A DNA stretch of 64,000 bases from Laetiporus sulphureus 93-53 (taxonomy: Eukaryota; Basidiomycota; Agaricomycetes; Polyporales; Laetiporaceae), in NCBI RefSeq assembly GCF_001632365.1, contig NW_024468514.1, positions 455,117 to 519,116 of the forward strand, given 5' to 3'. The notes beneath the pieces were generated by a model. The model made no database searches, had not been told where the DNA came from, and saw nothing but the letters and a program-made list of their open reading frames with translations. Both the position numbers and the translations under genes were made by a program. Positions within the stretch are counted from its first letter, which is position 1; each line of letters opens with the position of its first letter. Positions 1 through 9,403 of this stretch are shown here, in pieces.

Positions 1-251
1 TATACCCGTAGATAGGTAGCTTAGGTAAGATAGCCCACTGTACGTGTATATAAGACCAGCCATGTAGGGGACGAAACCTCAGATTGTTTCTCCTCGTCTA
101 CTACCTGTAGCACTCACTGAGCTCACAAGCTCCTTCATATATCTCTATCCCTTGCCTGCGTCCGCCACATCGACTAGTAAGTCAACAGGCTCTTGCACCA
201 CTTAAGGGATCAGGGGGATCAGGGTGGCACGTTCCACATGACTGTCCCTTT
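1..251. other. Transposon flank without a gene
   Basis: No open frame longer than the gag relic's tail is present. A TATA-like run (gtgtatataag) lies near 46-56 on the plus strand and is followed by a C/T-rich stretch, which resembles the promoter part of a fungal LTR. No second copy lies in the window, so LTR identity cannot be shown. Confidence 0.3.
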
Positions 252-1904
252 TTAGTCCTTTTTGGTCTCTTGTCCGGTGTTACCGTGACACTGAGCCTGA
301 CTTTGTAAGAAGCTTGTTAGGCATTCTACCAATTTCTGCAGGTCTGCAATTTTACCAGATTCTTGCTTGATGGCTGCTGCAGTCATCCTGGAGGTCATTC
401 CATTGGTTGCGCTCGTAGCAGAGGTTGTTGTGGGGGCAGCCGGAGCGGGTCCTGGACTGCTGGCGTTCGCACCTTCTCCAAGGATCCCATAGCTATCCCC
501 AACTAGACCTTCCCCCACCAGAGTCTTCTGTGCTGCATCGTGGACATCATTTATGCTCCATGGATCATCCAGATGATGGTTCGGGTGCAGTATCTCACAC
601 CGGAGCAGAATGGTTGCTTTCTCGGTCAGGTGAAATCCCCTAACATATCGCTCGTCTCAGGCCACGGGTGATACTCGTCCCATCCAGATCAGGTAGTTCG
701 CTATTGGAGCGAATTCACGGAAATAGATAGCTTCTTCGGCATGAGTGTGAATGCCCTGGGTGAGTGCTTTGGAGACACATTGTTCCAGGTCGGCAATGGT
801 GTAGAGTCAATTGCCCTCTGCTCCGGGGTACAATTCGAAGATCTGCTGTCTGAATGTCACGTAGTCAGCCATTGCCTCCGTGGGAACTGTAGACCATAAC
901 TTCTCCTGTTGTACGGTGAGGTAGCACAGCACATAGTGAACTTTCTGTGCTCCTGTAAGCCTGACCTGGATCGCTAGCTCATCCAGATCATTAAAGTATT
1001 GGCGCAGCTTTCGAGGCTTTCCGTCAAATGTTGGAGAAGTCTTCTGTCCTCGGGCTGGCATCAAGAAACCCCTTCCTAGAGCTTGTCCTGGTCCTGGCCC
1101 TGGCCCGCTGCCACCACCTCCTGGTCCTCCCAGTCCACCTGGTCTGCCTGATCTGCCTGGTCCACCACCTCCTCCTCCACTGCTGCCCGATCCTCCACCA
1201 TATCTGCTGCCAAGTCTGCTCGATCTGCTCAGGCCACCACCCGGGTTCCTGCCCAGTCTGCTGCCTCCTCCTCTGCTGCTGCCATAGGATCCTCCATTGC
1301 CTGGACCAGATCCTCCACTGTGCCCTGCCATGGTGAAAATTGGTATCTGCAAGGTGAACACCGATCGAGTCCCTGTTACGAGTTCCGGGGGTCGCTGAAC
1401 AGTGACCGTCAGGGCCATCTCGCCTGATGCTCCTTTGGGCATGTACGAGAGCGTATGTTTGCATTTTCGTACTTCGGACGGGGTTGTCACTGTGTCCCTT
1501 GATACTGCGAAGTGCCTGGGAAGAATTGCGGAGAGATCTCACAGTATGGAATCTTCTTGTTGTGCTATGTCCGTCACGTTGTCGTACATCGACAGTTCGT
1601 ATTCGTCCACGCTTGCCATCGTGTTGTCGATTGGGATTTCGGGGTACAGATTTTCGGTAGTCACTCCGGTGTCTGACTCAGTCTTGGTCGCGGTCTTGAT
1701 CACTTCCTCAAAAATTTTGTCTGAGATGCTTGGCACTGCTGAAAGTGTTGATGAAGCTGAGGCGTCCATGTCCGGGAAGTCTGCTCTACCAGATGCTCTT
1801 TCCTTGGCAAGGACTTGGGCTGCCCTGACTTGGCTTCGAGTCTTGTCACGGCGCATGATAAATCCTGTCAAAAGGCAAGGATATGGCTGCAAGATGCTAG
1901 CCAC
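252..1904 (-). pseudogene. Retrotransposon gag relic with three in-frame TGA stops
   Basis: Read on the minus strand, one frame runs from an ATG at 1904 to a TAA at 252 (551 codons). It is broken only by TGA codons at 1539-1541, 807-809 and 657-659. The order is a Ser/Thr-rich head, a Gly/Ser/Arg-rich low-complexity stretch (about 1060-1350), then a capsid-like part with FDGKPRKLRQYFNDLDELA, REFAPIANYLI and the signature PNHHLDDPW. These motifs are typical of gag proteins of basidiomycete LTR retrotransposons, which form the particle around the element RNA. The frame is unshifted, so decay is by point change only. The first codons lie inside the left inverted-repeat arm, immediately after the LTR. 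Protease, reverse transcriptase and integrase are not seen; they would lie left of the window or are lost. Confidence 0.75.
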
Positions 1905-2361
1905 ACTCAGTGACCTGCACTAATACCAAAATATGGGCCTGCCTCAAAGGGCTAGGCCAAAAAGGCATGCAGTGACATGCAGCCTACAAAAAGGGGCTCA
2001 AAGGGCCCATAGCCTTATGTCACACAAAGAGGGGGTGAAGGCTTCTTAGGCTGCATGAAATAGATGAATGAATCTAAGGTCTTCCCTTAGATCCTCATGT
2101 GCTTATATACATGTAGTGGTGGACCCTGGGTACCCTAACTATGATGTACTTACTGGGGTCCTGTCCTGTCTACATGTGAACATATTGCCAAAACCAGTAA
2201 TGGTTCTGGACTTTGCTATAGCAACTATCTATAAAGGCCATGGATACACCAAGGTAATCCTACTTTACCCAATGAGATAATTGTCTGAAGGTGGTGCCAC
2301 TATTTGAGTAGCTGAAGTGGTGCCACTTATTGAGTGGCCAATGGGGGTTCTGCCATAGTGC
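1844..2361 (-). repeat. Left arm of inverted repeat: LTR plus gag start
   Basis: This stretch is an inverted copy of 4683-5201 with only scattered differences. It starts at the shared string tgtcacggcgc and ends at gccatagtgc. On the minus strand it reads as LTR, then leader, then the first codons of gag. The two arms therefore look like two 5' ends of one retrotransposon family facing apart. A 70-codon open frame (2068-2280, plus strand) present in both arms is antisense to the LTR and is not taken as a gene. Confidence 0.75.
2101..2110 (-). promoter_or_regulatory. Probable LTR TATA box (left copy)
   Basis: The minus strand reads gtatataagc, about 200 bases upstream of the gag start. The same element sits at the matching place in the other arm, which supports a conserved LTR promoter. 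Confidence 0.4.
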
Positions 2362-3406
2362 ATATTCTAATGCTGGTGCTACTATTTGGCAGCCATGTAG
2401 TTGGTGCTGCTATTGAGCAGCGAATTGGGTGCTTGCTAGCTTGATGGTCCAATGAGCACAGGTAAGCCTATTGTGGGCCAAAGAGTTCCATTCTGGGCAA
2501 GTGGCCTGGTGTCATGTGACCAATGCCTGATAACTTCCAAATAGGGCAAGCGGCCAGTGTCACGTGACTGGGTGGCTGAATCATGGGCGCTTGGTGGTCA
2601 TGTGGTAGACACAGTCATATCTGCGATGTATGTGGTAATATTGTGCTGTTTATCTAAGTATCCACTTTGTGAGACCAAATATGAAGGTTGGCATCTGAAT
2701 AACCACTTGTGGTTGCTGAATGATGACTTTATTGGTGCAAAAAGAAAGTTGCCACTTAATACTGTGACAGGTCTTCACCTTCCTAAACTTTTTCTCCCTT
2801 GCAGTGGGCTCCAGAAAATGTGATTGTGAGTACTCGGCTAGCTGTGAAAGGACAGCAAACAACTGAGTGGGGTGAAGGGGGAACAGTGCGGGGAAGGTCT
2901 GCATCTAAAGGCAATGCAAGAGCCAAATGTATAATATGGTGAAGAAATGAATCAACAAGGCAGCCAATAAACCACCAGCCATGTAGAGTGTACGGGCTGG
3001 GGTGATATAAGTGAGATATACGTGATAGAACAGTTCCGGGGCAAGTCTAATGACTTCCGGACAAAGTACAGAAGTCTCAGGAGGTGGGCGTACCATCTCA
3101 GTGACAATGTTCCGGTGGTCGGTCAAGCGCGTTCGACAGTGAGAGCAAAGATTCTGATTAGATCGTGAACTTTAGAAGCAGTAGGTTGTGGAGGAGAGGG
3201 AGACCGCTGTCTCTGTGCACCGCTGCGCAAGCCTCTTCGCATACTCTAGCTTGTAGATATGCTGTCGGAGCTCCTCCAAACTACCTAACTACACCACCCT
3301 TTTATACTACGCCCTCAGGGCACGTTCGCCCGAGACTCAATCACACATCGGACCCCGCTTGGTCCTGTAACTTGTTCCCTCACCTTGCTCATCTCATTTC
3401 GAATCC

Positions 3407-3566
3407 CTTGGAGGGCCTGCCGCTGTGGACCACCCCATCACATCTCGTTCTGAATTCCTTGGAGGGCCTGCCACTGCAGACCACCCCATCGTGTCTCATT
3501 CTGGATCCCTTGGAGGGCCTGCCACTGCAGACCACCCCATCGTGTCTCGTTCTGAATCCCTTGCCT
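3407..3566. repeat. 51-bp tandem repeat, about 3.1 copies
   Basis: Units start at 3407, 3458 and 3509, and a partial fourth starts at 3560; each begins cttggagggcctgcc. The 51-bp period keeps a 17-residue reading frame. One minus-strand frame gives units like GIQNETRWGGLQWQALQ, so the array may have been protein-coding. Confidence 0.85.
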
Positions 3567-3591
3567 TCTATTTGCCCATGTCACACTCTGC

Positions 3592-4617
3592 TCACTGCAT
3601 TCCTTGAGGGCCCATGCCAGTGGTCGTCCCGTACCACGAAAGTTCCCTTGTCCCCAATCTGAAGGTGCCCTGTCTATTCTTCAGACACCCTGCCCATGCT
3701 GCCCCAATGGTTTCACCTGTTTCTTGGCCCGTGCTCATATGCTGGGGTTTCCTGGCATCATCTTGGATGCAGTCTCCCATCAGTACCTCACCCGGTCCAC
3801 AGCTGCGGTCCTTGGACACGTCCACATCTCCACCTACCTGCCCCTTCTCGTGCCCCTCCCAGCCATTGCCACTCTTCACCCTATTCTCGTCTTGCCATGT
3901 CTCGCACACCAGATGGCATCCCTGGCAAACAGCGATCTGTCTACACCCTGCACATACATTGATACCTTCTGCTGCTCGAGGCTCTGTCCATGGAATGCAT
4001 ACATGTTCCGTCCAGTTCATGTTCCGCTGTGGTTGAGTGGAATGAATGGCACCACCGAGTCTGATCCCTCCTGGTACATGTCCTATGTCTTCCTTTTTCT
4101 CCTCTGTTTGGATTGACCCGTAGCCTCAGGAGCTCGCTGACACCACCTGCACTGAGCTCACCCGGACCAGAATGCAGGTGCCACTGACTGACTCCTTTGA
4201 TTGGGTCTGTGATCTCCATGCCCTCACCACCTTCCCTTTGTCGCACGATCACAGTTTGAGGTCGACCACAATGGTTGAGGATCTTTTCCCAGACCCTCAA
4301 TTGCGGCAACGCTTGCTTGACGCGCTCGGGCGAAGATCAATGTGCCCTGATGTTCCCTCGTCCAAAGCTTCTGCCTCCCTTTCACTTCAACATGGCCAGC
4401 CTTCAGCAGTGCCATACACCTCCATGCCTGTAGAAGCTGGTGATGATTCGGACAATATGCTGTGCCCGGAGGACTTTTCTGGAGGTGACGGTCGGTTCTG
4501 AGATCGTGTCCCGAGGTTCGGAGGGCTCCATCCATGTAGACGATCTGTAGCACAGACTTGATGTACCTGTCCCACCCTGAACGCAATGTGCCTGTTCTGC
4601 TCTGAGCTTGCTGTCAA
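3592..4617 (-). pseudogene. Broken open frame in transposon core, unknown
   Basis: A single minus-strand frame from about 4617 to 3592 is interrupted at 4387, 4297, 4249 and 4126 and ends at 3592; every stop is TGA. The last open part (about 140 codons after its first Met) has a Cys-rich start, CAGCRQIAVCQGCHLVC, which could bind zinc. I do not recognise the protein. The frame is chosen only because it stays open longest, so its reality is uncertain. Confidence 0.3.
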
Positions 4618-4682
4618 ATGTTAGGGAGCACAATTATAGTGAGGGCACTTATAGTGAGGGCAGCCGCGCTGGCCACCTCACA

Positions 4683-5201
4683 GCACTATGGCAGAACCCC
4701 CATTGGCCACTCAATAAGTGGCACCACTTTAACTACTCAAATAGTGGCACCACCTTCAGGCAATTATCTCATTGGGTAAAGTAGGATTACCTTGGCGTAT
4801 CCATGGCCTTTATAGATAGTTGCTATAGCAAAGTCCAGAACCATTACTGGTTTTGGCAATATATTCACATGTAGACAGGACAGGACCCCAGTAAGTACAT
4901 CATAGTTAGGGTACCCAGGGTCCACCACTACATGTATATAAGCACATGAGGATCTAAGGAAAGACCTTAGATTCATTCATCTATTTCATGCGGCCTAGGA
5001 AGCCTTTACCCTCTCTTTGTGTGACATAAGGCTATGGGCCCTTTGAGCCCCTTTTTGTAGGCTGCATGTTACTGCATGCCTTTTTGACCTAGCCCCCTTG
5101 TGGCAGGTCCTTATTTTGGTTTTTGTGCAGGTCACTGAGCATGGCTAGCACCTTGCAGCCATTTCCTTGCCTTTTGGCAGGATCTATGATGCGCCGTGAC
5201 A
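4683..5201 (+). repeat. Right arm of inverted repeat: LTR plus gag start
   Basis: This is the inverted partner of 1844-2361. On the plus strand it contains the same LTR body and TATA box, and ends with the gag start region (atgatgcgccgtgac). It then changes abruptly, at about 5202, into a Ty1/copia RNase H fragment. The copy is therefore truncated after its first few gag codons. Confidence 0.75.
4935..4942 (+). promoter_or_regulatory. Probable LTR TATA box (right copy)
   Basis: The plus strand reads tatataag within the right LTR arm, matching the left-arm element in position and orientation relative to the gag start. Confidence 0.4.
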
Positions 5202-5458
5202 CAGTCCCAACCTACCCTGTTGTATGAGGATAATAATTCTGCAATTGCAATTGCAAAAGATCCTCAGTTTCATGCGTGTTCCAAACATTTTGATGTAAAA
5301 TATCATTATGTGCGCAAACAGCAACAAAGGGGATGTATTAATATTGTTTATTGTCCTACTGAAGATATGATTGCAGACATTTTCATGAAAGCACTCCCCA
5401 AACTGCAGCATCAAAAGCCATCTCATTTGCTTGGGATGTCCATCGGCTTGCAGGGGAG
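5202..5458 (+). pseudogene. Ty1/copia RNase H C-terminal fragment
   Basis: An open frame from about 5196 encodes the end of a Ty1/copia polyprotein: LYEDNNSAIAIAKDPQFHA, KHFDVKYHYVRKQ, VYCPTEDMIADIFMKALPK. In the family this is the RNase H tail, which removes RNA from RNA/DNA hybrids during reverse transcription. Everything upstream (gag, protease, integrase, reverse transcriptase) is missing and replaced by the LTR arm ending at 5201. The frame runs on into the LTR, which is usual for these elements. A purine-rich tract (caggggag) sits just before the LTR, as expected of a polypurine primer site. Confidence 0.85.
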
Positions 5459-5742
5459 TGTTGAGAAAGCCGAACCTCACGACCGACGCTCGGGAACAAG
5501 CCGAGATACCGAGGCCCTTACAAACAAGAGTCCGGACCAATGTGGCTAAGGAATTAGATAATATTTCCTAATGTGTACATGTATATATAAAGGAATGCCA
5601 TATCGGAAAGATCCGTATCATCCCGCATCTTTCTTCATCCCGGACGCTCACCCGCATTCCGTGTTCTCAATCTGAGGCTTAATAGTGAGTATATTATTAT
5701 GAAGCTCAATAGCACAGCCACGGTATTAGGATTCTTTTCACA
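5459..5742 (+). mobile_element. 3' LTR of the copia fragment
   Basis: It starts TGTTGAGAAAG directly after a polypurine tract, as in many fungal copia LTRs, and plausibly ends ...ttttcaca near 5742. It contains a TATA box. The 5' LTR is absent, so the right end is an estimate and a target-site duplication could not be checked. Confidence 0.6.
5582..5590 (+). promoter_or_regulatory. TATA box in copia LTR
   Basis: The run tatatataa lies about 125 bases into the LTR, the usual place of the U3 promoter. Confidence 0.4.
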
Positions 5743-7060
5743 GGTAGATTCTCTTGGAATTTCCTGGGCTGGACACTGTGGTAGCAGTCTGCATCCATCC
5801 CAGTTCCCCAGTGACCTCGTTAGAGTGCGTAATGAGTTGTGTAAATGGCTGAGGGAACTGGTTACCTAGGTACGTACTTTATACTACCTTCTGCCCCTGT
5901 CTCCTGTGCTTTTCTGACCATTCCATCTCCAGGTACCGCTTCCGACGTGTTTCACCACGGCACAACATATGTATGTGCTCGGCATGCCAAGCACATACCC
6001 AAGTGCATCCCGCACTTCACTTCCAACAGATTCTATGGTCCAAGCGTTAAAGACAGTGATTGGATCGGCTTTGCTGAGCAGAGAGCCACAAGGTGGTTTA
6101 AGGTTCTGCTTGGTGACCTGGTCGTCAAACATATAGATCTGCTGCATGTTTCAAGAGGCCGATCATGGAACTATGATACGACAACCGAACCACTCGGCAA
6201 TATCTAGCACTATATCACTCGTCCTCGAGACAATCCTTCGGATAGACTTTTTGAGCTTTTGAGAGGTTCAAGAGAACACAAATGAAGGCAGCCGGGGGGT
6301 CTTTCTGGGTACATAGTAGAACGTTCACATACAATCATTGTCACGACGAGTCTATGCTAACTTCGAACTTACGGCATTCGCTGGTGTTAGGTGTAATGCC
6401 CATCAATATTCTATTATGCCACCGTGTGGATAGCCTGAGTCTGCGGTCAGCACCGGTCGGCACTCGGCATGTGTTTCAAGTTCACGACAAGCGATCTTCT
6501 ATCTCTCAGGGAGTGAGAAAATGTACAGACGGTCCATCTTAATCTACCCCTTTGAAAGTCTTGGGAGCATTTGCAGCAAGTACTGTACACTGTACGTTTC
6601 TGCACAGCGTGAAGTCTGGAAACTAATGCCTTATGATTCGTGATAAGTGGCAAAGGTCGACACTATCTTGAATCTGCCCCACTTCGTCTTTGTCCAAATC
6701 GCAATGACACATCGACTGCGATGTAAGAGGATCACAGCGCTTGTAATTGAGCGACATGACCGCGAAGCGCTGAAGATAGTGCGGTTCAAGCTAGAAGATA
6801 ACGCTTCTCCTGACTGTGCCTCCTCAAAGATTCATCAATAACCGGCACCAGCGGACTTAAAGGCAGCTTCTATTGAACCTTATCTGACTATTGAACAATG
6901 ACTATAAGAACCCGCCTCCCCTCGTTGCCACTGCATAGCTGCTACTACGTCAATTACCAGCAGATAAGCGGGAAAAAGAACACAAGTCATGCTGCACTCC
7001 GATGTGACGCCGTCTGATCTTGCAGAGAATATTCGCGAGTCAGCTAATCAACCATACTAG
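5743..7060. other. Gap without a recognised gene
   Basis: The longest frames are 5845-6207 (+, 120 codons) and 5884-6147 (-, 87 codons), and they overlap each other. Neither shows a known domain or convincing exon joins. I see no tRNA or repeat here. Confidence 0.4.
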
Positions 7061-7069
7061 TGGAAGCTC

Positions 7070-7705
7070 TCGTTCATTTCCATTTCATAGTCAATCATCG
7101 GTTTGTCGTCGGAGCCGTCAGCTTTCTTCTGTATAATACTATTATCTACATCGGTGACGAGGTGCGTCCGCAAACTGCATACCTTTCTTGCTTGGCTAAC
7201 TTGAGCGAGGCCAGTTCCATATCTTTCGCGGCACCTCTCCAACAACCATCGCATCTCAATCATTCTTTGGAGGAAGATGTGATGGTTGAACTGTGCGAGA
7301 TGGGAGACATTGGCGGCGCAATGTCCAATGATAGCCGCTGTGAACCTTGATGGCTGATTGCTTGATCCGTTCTACGGTATTTTGCTTACGCCTGCATACG
7401 TACCGGCATTGTTAACGGCTACGAAGATTCTGATCTCAAATTCTGCGTGTCGGCGATATCTCGGCCTCACTGCCACAGCGCAGCGTGTGTTTGTATCCGT
7501 ACATGGCAGGTTCTCTGGAAGTGCTGGTATAAATTGAACACCGCATCATTGCGGCTGCCGTTCACACAGCTTGCCAAATCTGTCATTCGGCACATATAAT
7601 AGACGAGCGTCTCTCAAATAGTCCCTGTCCCTGCCCGCCATGTGCACATGGCTGCATCGACCGCCGCTTGTCAAGTTTTTAGTTGATCGTGATATCTTTA
7701 GCCCG
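7070..7705 (+). pseudogene. Possible N-terminal relic of a DUF6533 membrane protein
   Basis: Around 7075-7161 the plus strand encodes VNHRFVVGAVSFLLYNTIIY followed by a GDE, then a GT donor. This matches the first membrane segment of DUF6533 proteins (compare SFLLYDTLLNIGQE in the next gene). Around 7655-7700 RPPLVKFLVDRDIF resembles the next family segment. No further exons in order could be joined before the intact gene starts at about 8092, so this looks like a partial copy. It could also be a gene I failed to splice. Confidence 0.35.
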
Positions 7706-8091
7706 TGCAGTGACATACATCCTCATCACCATTCCCTGCGCAGATTCATGGGGTCGGCCTACATGAGACTTGCACTGACTGTTGTCCCCACTCGACCAAC
7801 AGCCATATCCTCGACGTTTCGTAGCATTGAGTGAAAACACAGTGAGCTTACGCTTGCATGCATCAAGTCACTTTATTGACAATCATTGCATAGACATATA
7901 GGTACTGGCACGCTCATTGGCCACATGTGGCTCATAGTCGGGAACTCACATATGAGTAATGGGCTTCTAGGCGATGATGGTAGTCTCAATAATCGCTGAC
8001 TTGGTGGACGACGTGGGTGAGTGATCGATCTGATTGTGGCATGGCGCGGAACTGGAGCTGGGTACGAACTGCGTCGGGAAGTCAACTTTAG

Positions 8092-9403
8092 GTTTGCGCT
8101 CGCTGCTACCTCATTCCTATTGTATGATACTCTGTTGAACATCGGTCAAGAGGTATGGTTCAATTGCTGCTGCTGCCATTAGCTGAACGCATACCGCTGA
8201 TCAACGTTGATCGCCAGGTCGATTGTATTTGGTGGTGCGCGTTCGCTGCGATGAAGGGTGGAGACCGGAATGCTAATAGCCAGTTTAGTGGTAGACAGCC
8301 ATGGCTGAAGTTCGTTTATGCCCTGATTCGCCACCTGCCTTATCTCGCTCAATTGTGAGTTTTCACATCGACTTTATGTATTCATCGCCGCATTACGTCT
8401 ACTCTGATGCCGGTCCGATCACTCCAGGACCGTGGCAGTGTTCTACTTCATGAACAAAGAGCAGCGTGGCCATCTTTGTTACGATCTAGTAGCACTCCAG
8501 GCGTGCATTAACGCATTCTTGACTATCATGGTTGAATCTGTTCTCGTCATGCGCGGTGCGTCGATAGTCAGACATCGAAGTTGCTGTCCGTGGAGCTTAG
8601 AATATACCAACAGCATACGCACTGTTCAACCGCAGCCCAATTTTTATCAAGACGATCGTGCTGCTGTTCATCATGGAAGTTGCAGCGATCATCATCGTCA
8701 TATGTTTGGGGATCCGCAAGCTAGACTACAACCAATCATGCTTGGTCACGAGCCTCCCACCTATGCTGGCTCTGTACTGGTAGGAATTACTACCTTTCCT
8801 GTTGGAAGGCTACAATTAACATGGGGTCACTCAGGCTGTTACCGCTAGCGTTCGAGACGCTGCTCTTCGCGCTCACTCTGATCAAAATGTTTATAACCAT
8901 GAGGAGTTACCTCGGCCGCCATCTGGTGTTCTCCGTAGTATTGCGTGATGCAATATGCGCATTTGGCGTAGTCTTCGGTGTGTGTTATTGCGCCTGTTGA
9001 TGATGTTCGTCTACGATTTGGAATGAGTGACGCCCACCAGCTATAAGACTGCTGAACACACTGTTCTACGAGCTTGTCAAAAGTCCCTTGGCTGGGTTGT
9101 TTTTCTTGTGAGTACTAAATCATCACTCAGTGTACCAATGTCTTAAATTTCCCGAAGTTGGGAAATCTCAATAATGTCATCCACTGTGAGTAATATAGCG
9201 GTCGACTCTGGCTGCTTCTCCGTGTTCATCTCGAAGGCCAGGGATCGCATATGCTCCTCAATATCCGGAGTCTCGCTGCACATGCCGACTCATCGTCTGA
9301 TGAAGACTATGGCCTGAACTTATCAACCGAGGAGCCGGATACCGTGGAGCTGACGACAAACGTTGCGATCTGTTCCGAGCAAGCTGGTAGTCTCAATGTG
9401 TAG
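8092..9403 (+). CDS. DUF6533-type multi-pass membrane protein
   Basis: At least nine exons can be joined: 8092-8152, 8218-8231, 8289-8354, 8428-8555, 8614-8779, 8835-8977, 9041-9107, 9158-9185, 9242-9403 (TAG). The product has the family pattern: SFLLYDTLLNIGQE then a short IW-like exon, a helix ending in VESVLVMR/AYALFNRS, the helix LLFIMEVAAIIIVICLGI, the helix FETLLFALTLIKMF, a segment LLNTLFYELVKSPLAGLFF, and a tail GSHMLLNIR before an acidic C-terminus. DUF6533 proteins are abundant in Agaricomycetes and have no assigned function; the helices indicate an integral membrane protein. The first exon with the start codon was not found, so the 5' end is open. It is the most complete member on this side of the window; relatives lie near 22.8-27.3 kb and at the right edge. 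Confidence 0.75.

Larger units (their letters stand above)
2362..4682. mobile_element. Degenerate transposon core between inverted arms
   Basis: The 2.3 kb between the arms has no intact gene. On the minus strand, 2905-3126 could encode 73 residues with one hydrophobic segment (near TLYMAGGLLAALLIHFF), and 3592-4617 holds a broken frame listed separately. The 51-bp tandem array lies inside. The region is probably transposon-derived because of its flanks, but no polymerase, integrase or transposase motif was recognised. Confidence 0.4.

Noticed and set aside
2068..2280. 70-codon frame repeated in both inverted arms (also 4764-4976)
   Set aside because: It is antisense to the LTR promoter and conserved only because the arms are copies.
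3407..3566. Could the tandem repeat be a CRISPR array?
   Set aside because: Units are contiguous without spacers, and the genome is eukaryotic.
3165..3662. 165-codon plus-strand frame over the 51-bp repeat
   Set aside because: Its openness comes from the repeat; composition is Pro/Thr/Ser noise and it lies in transposon debris.
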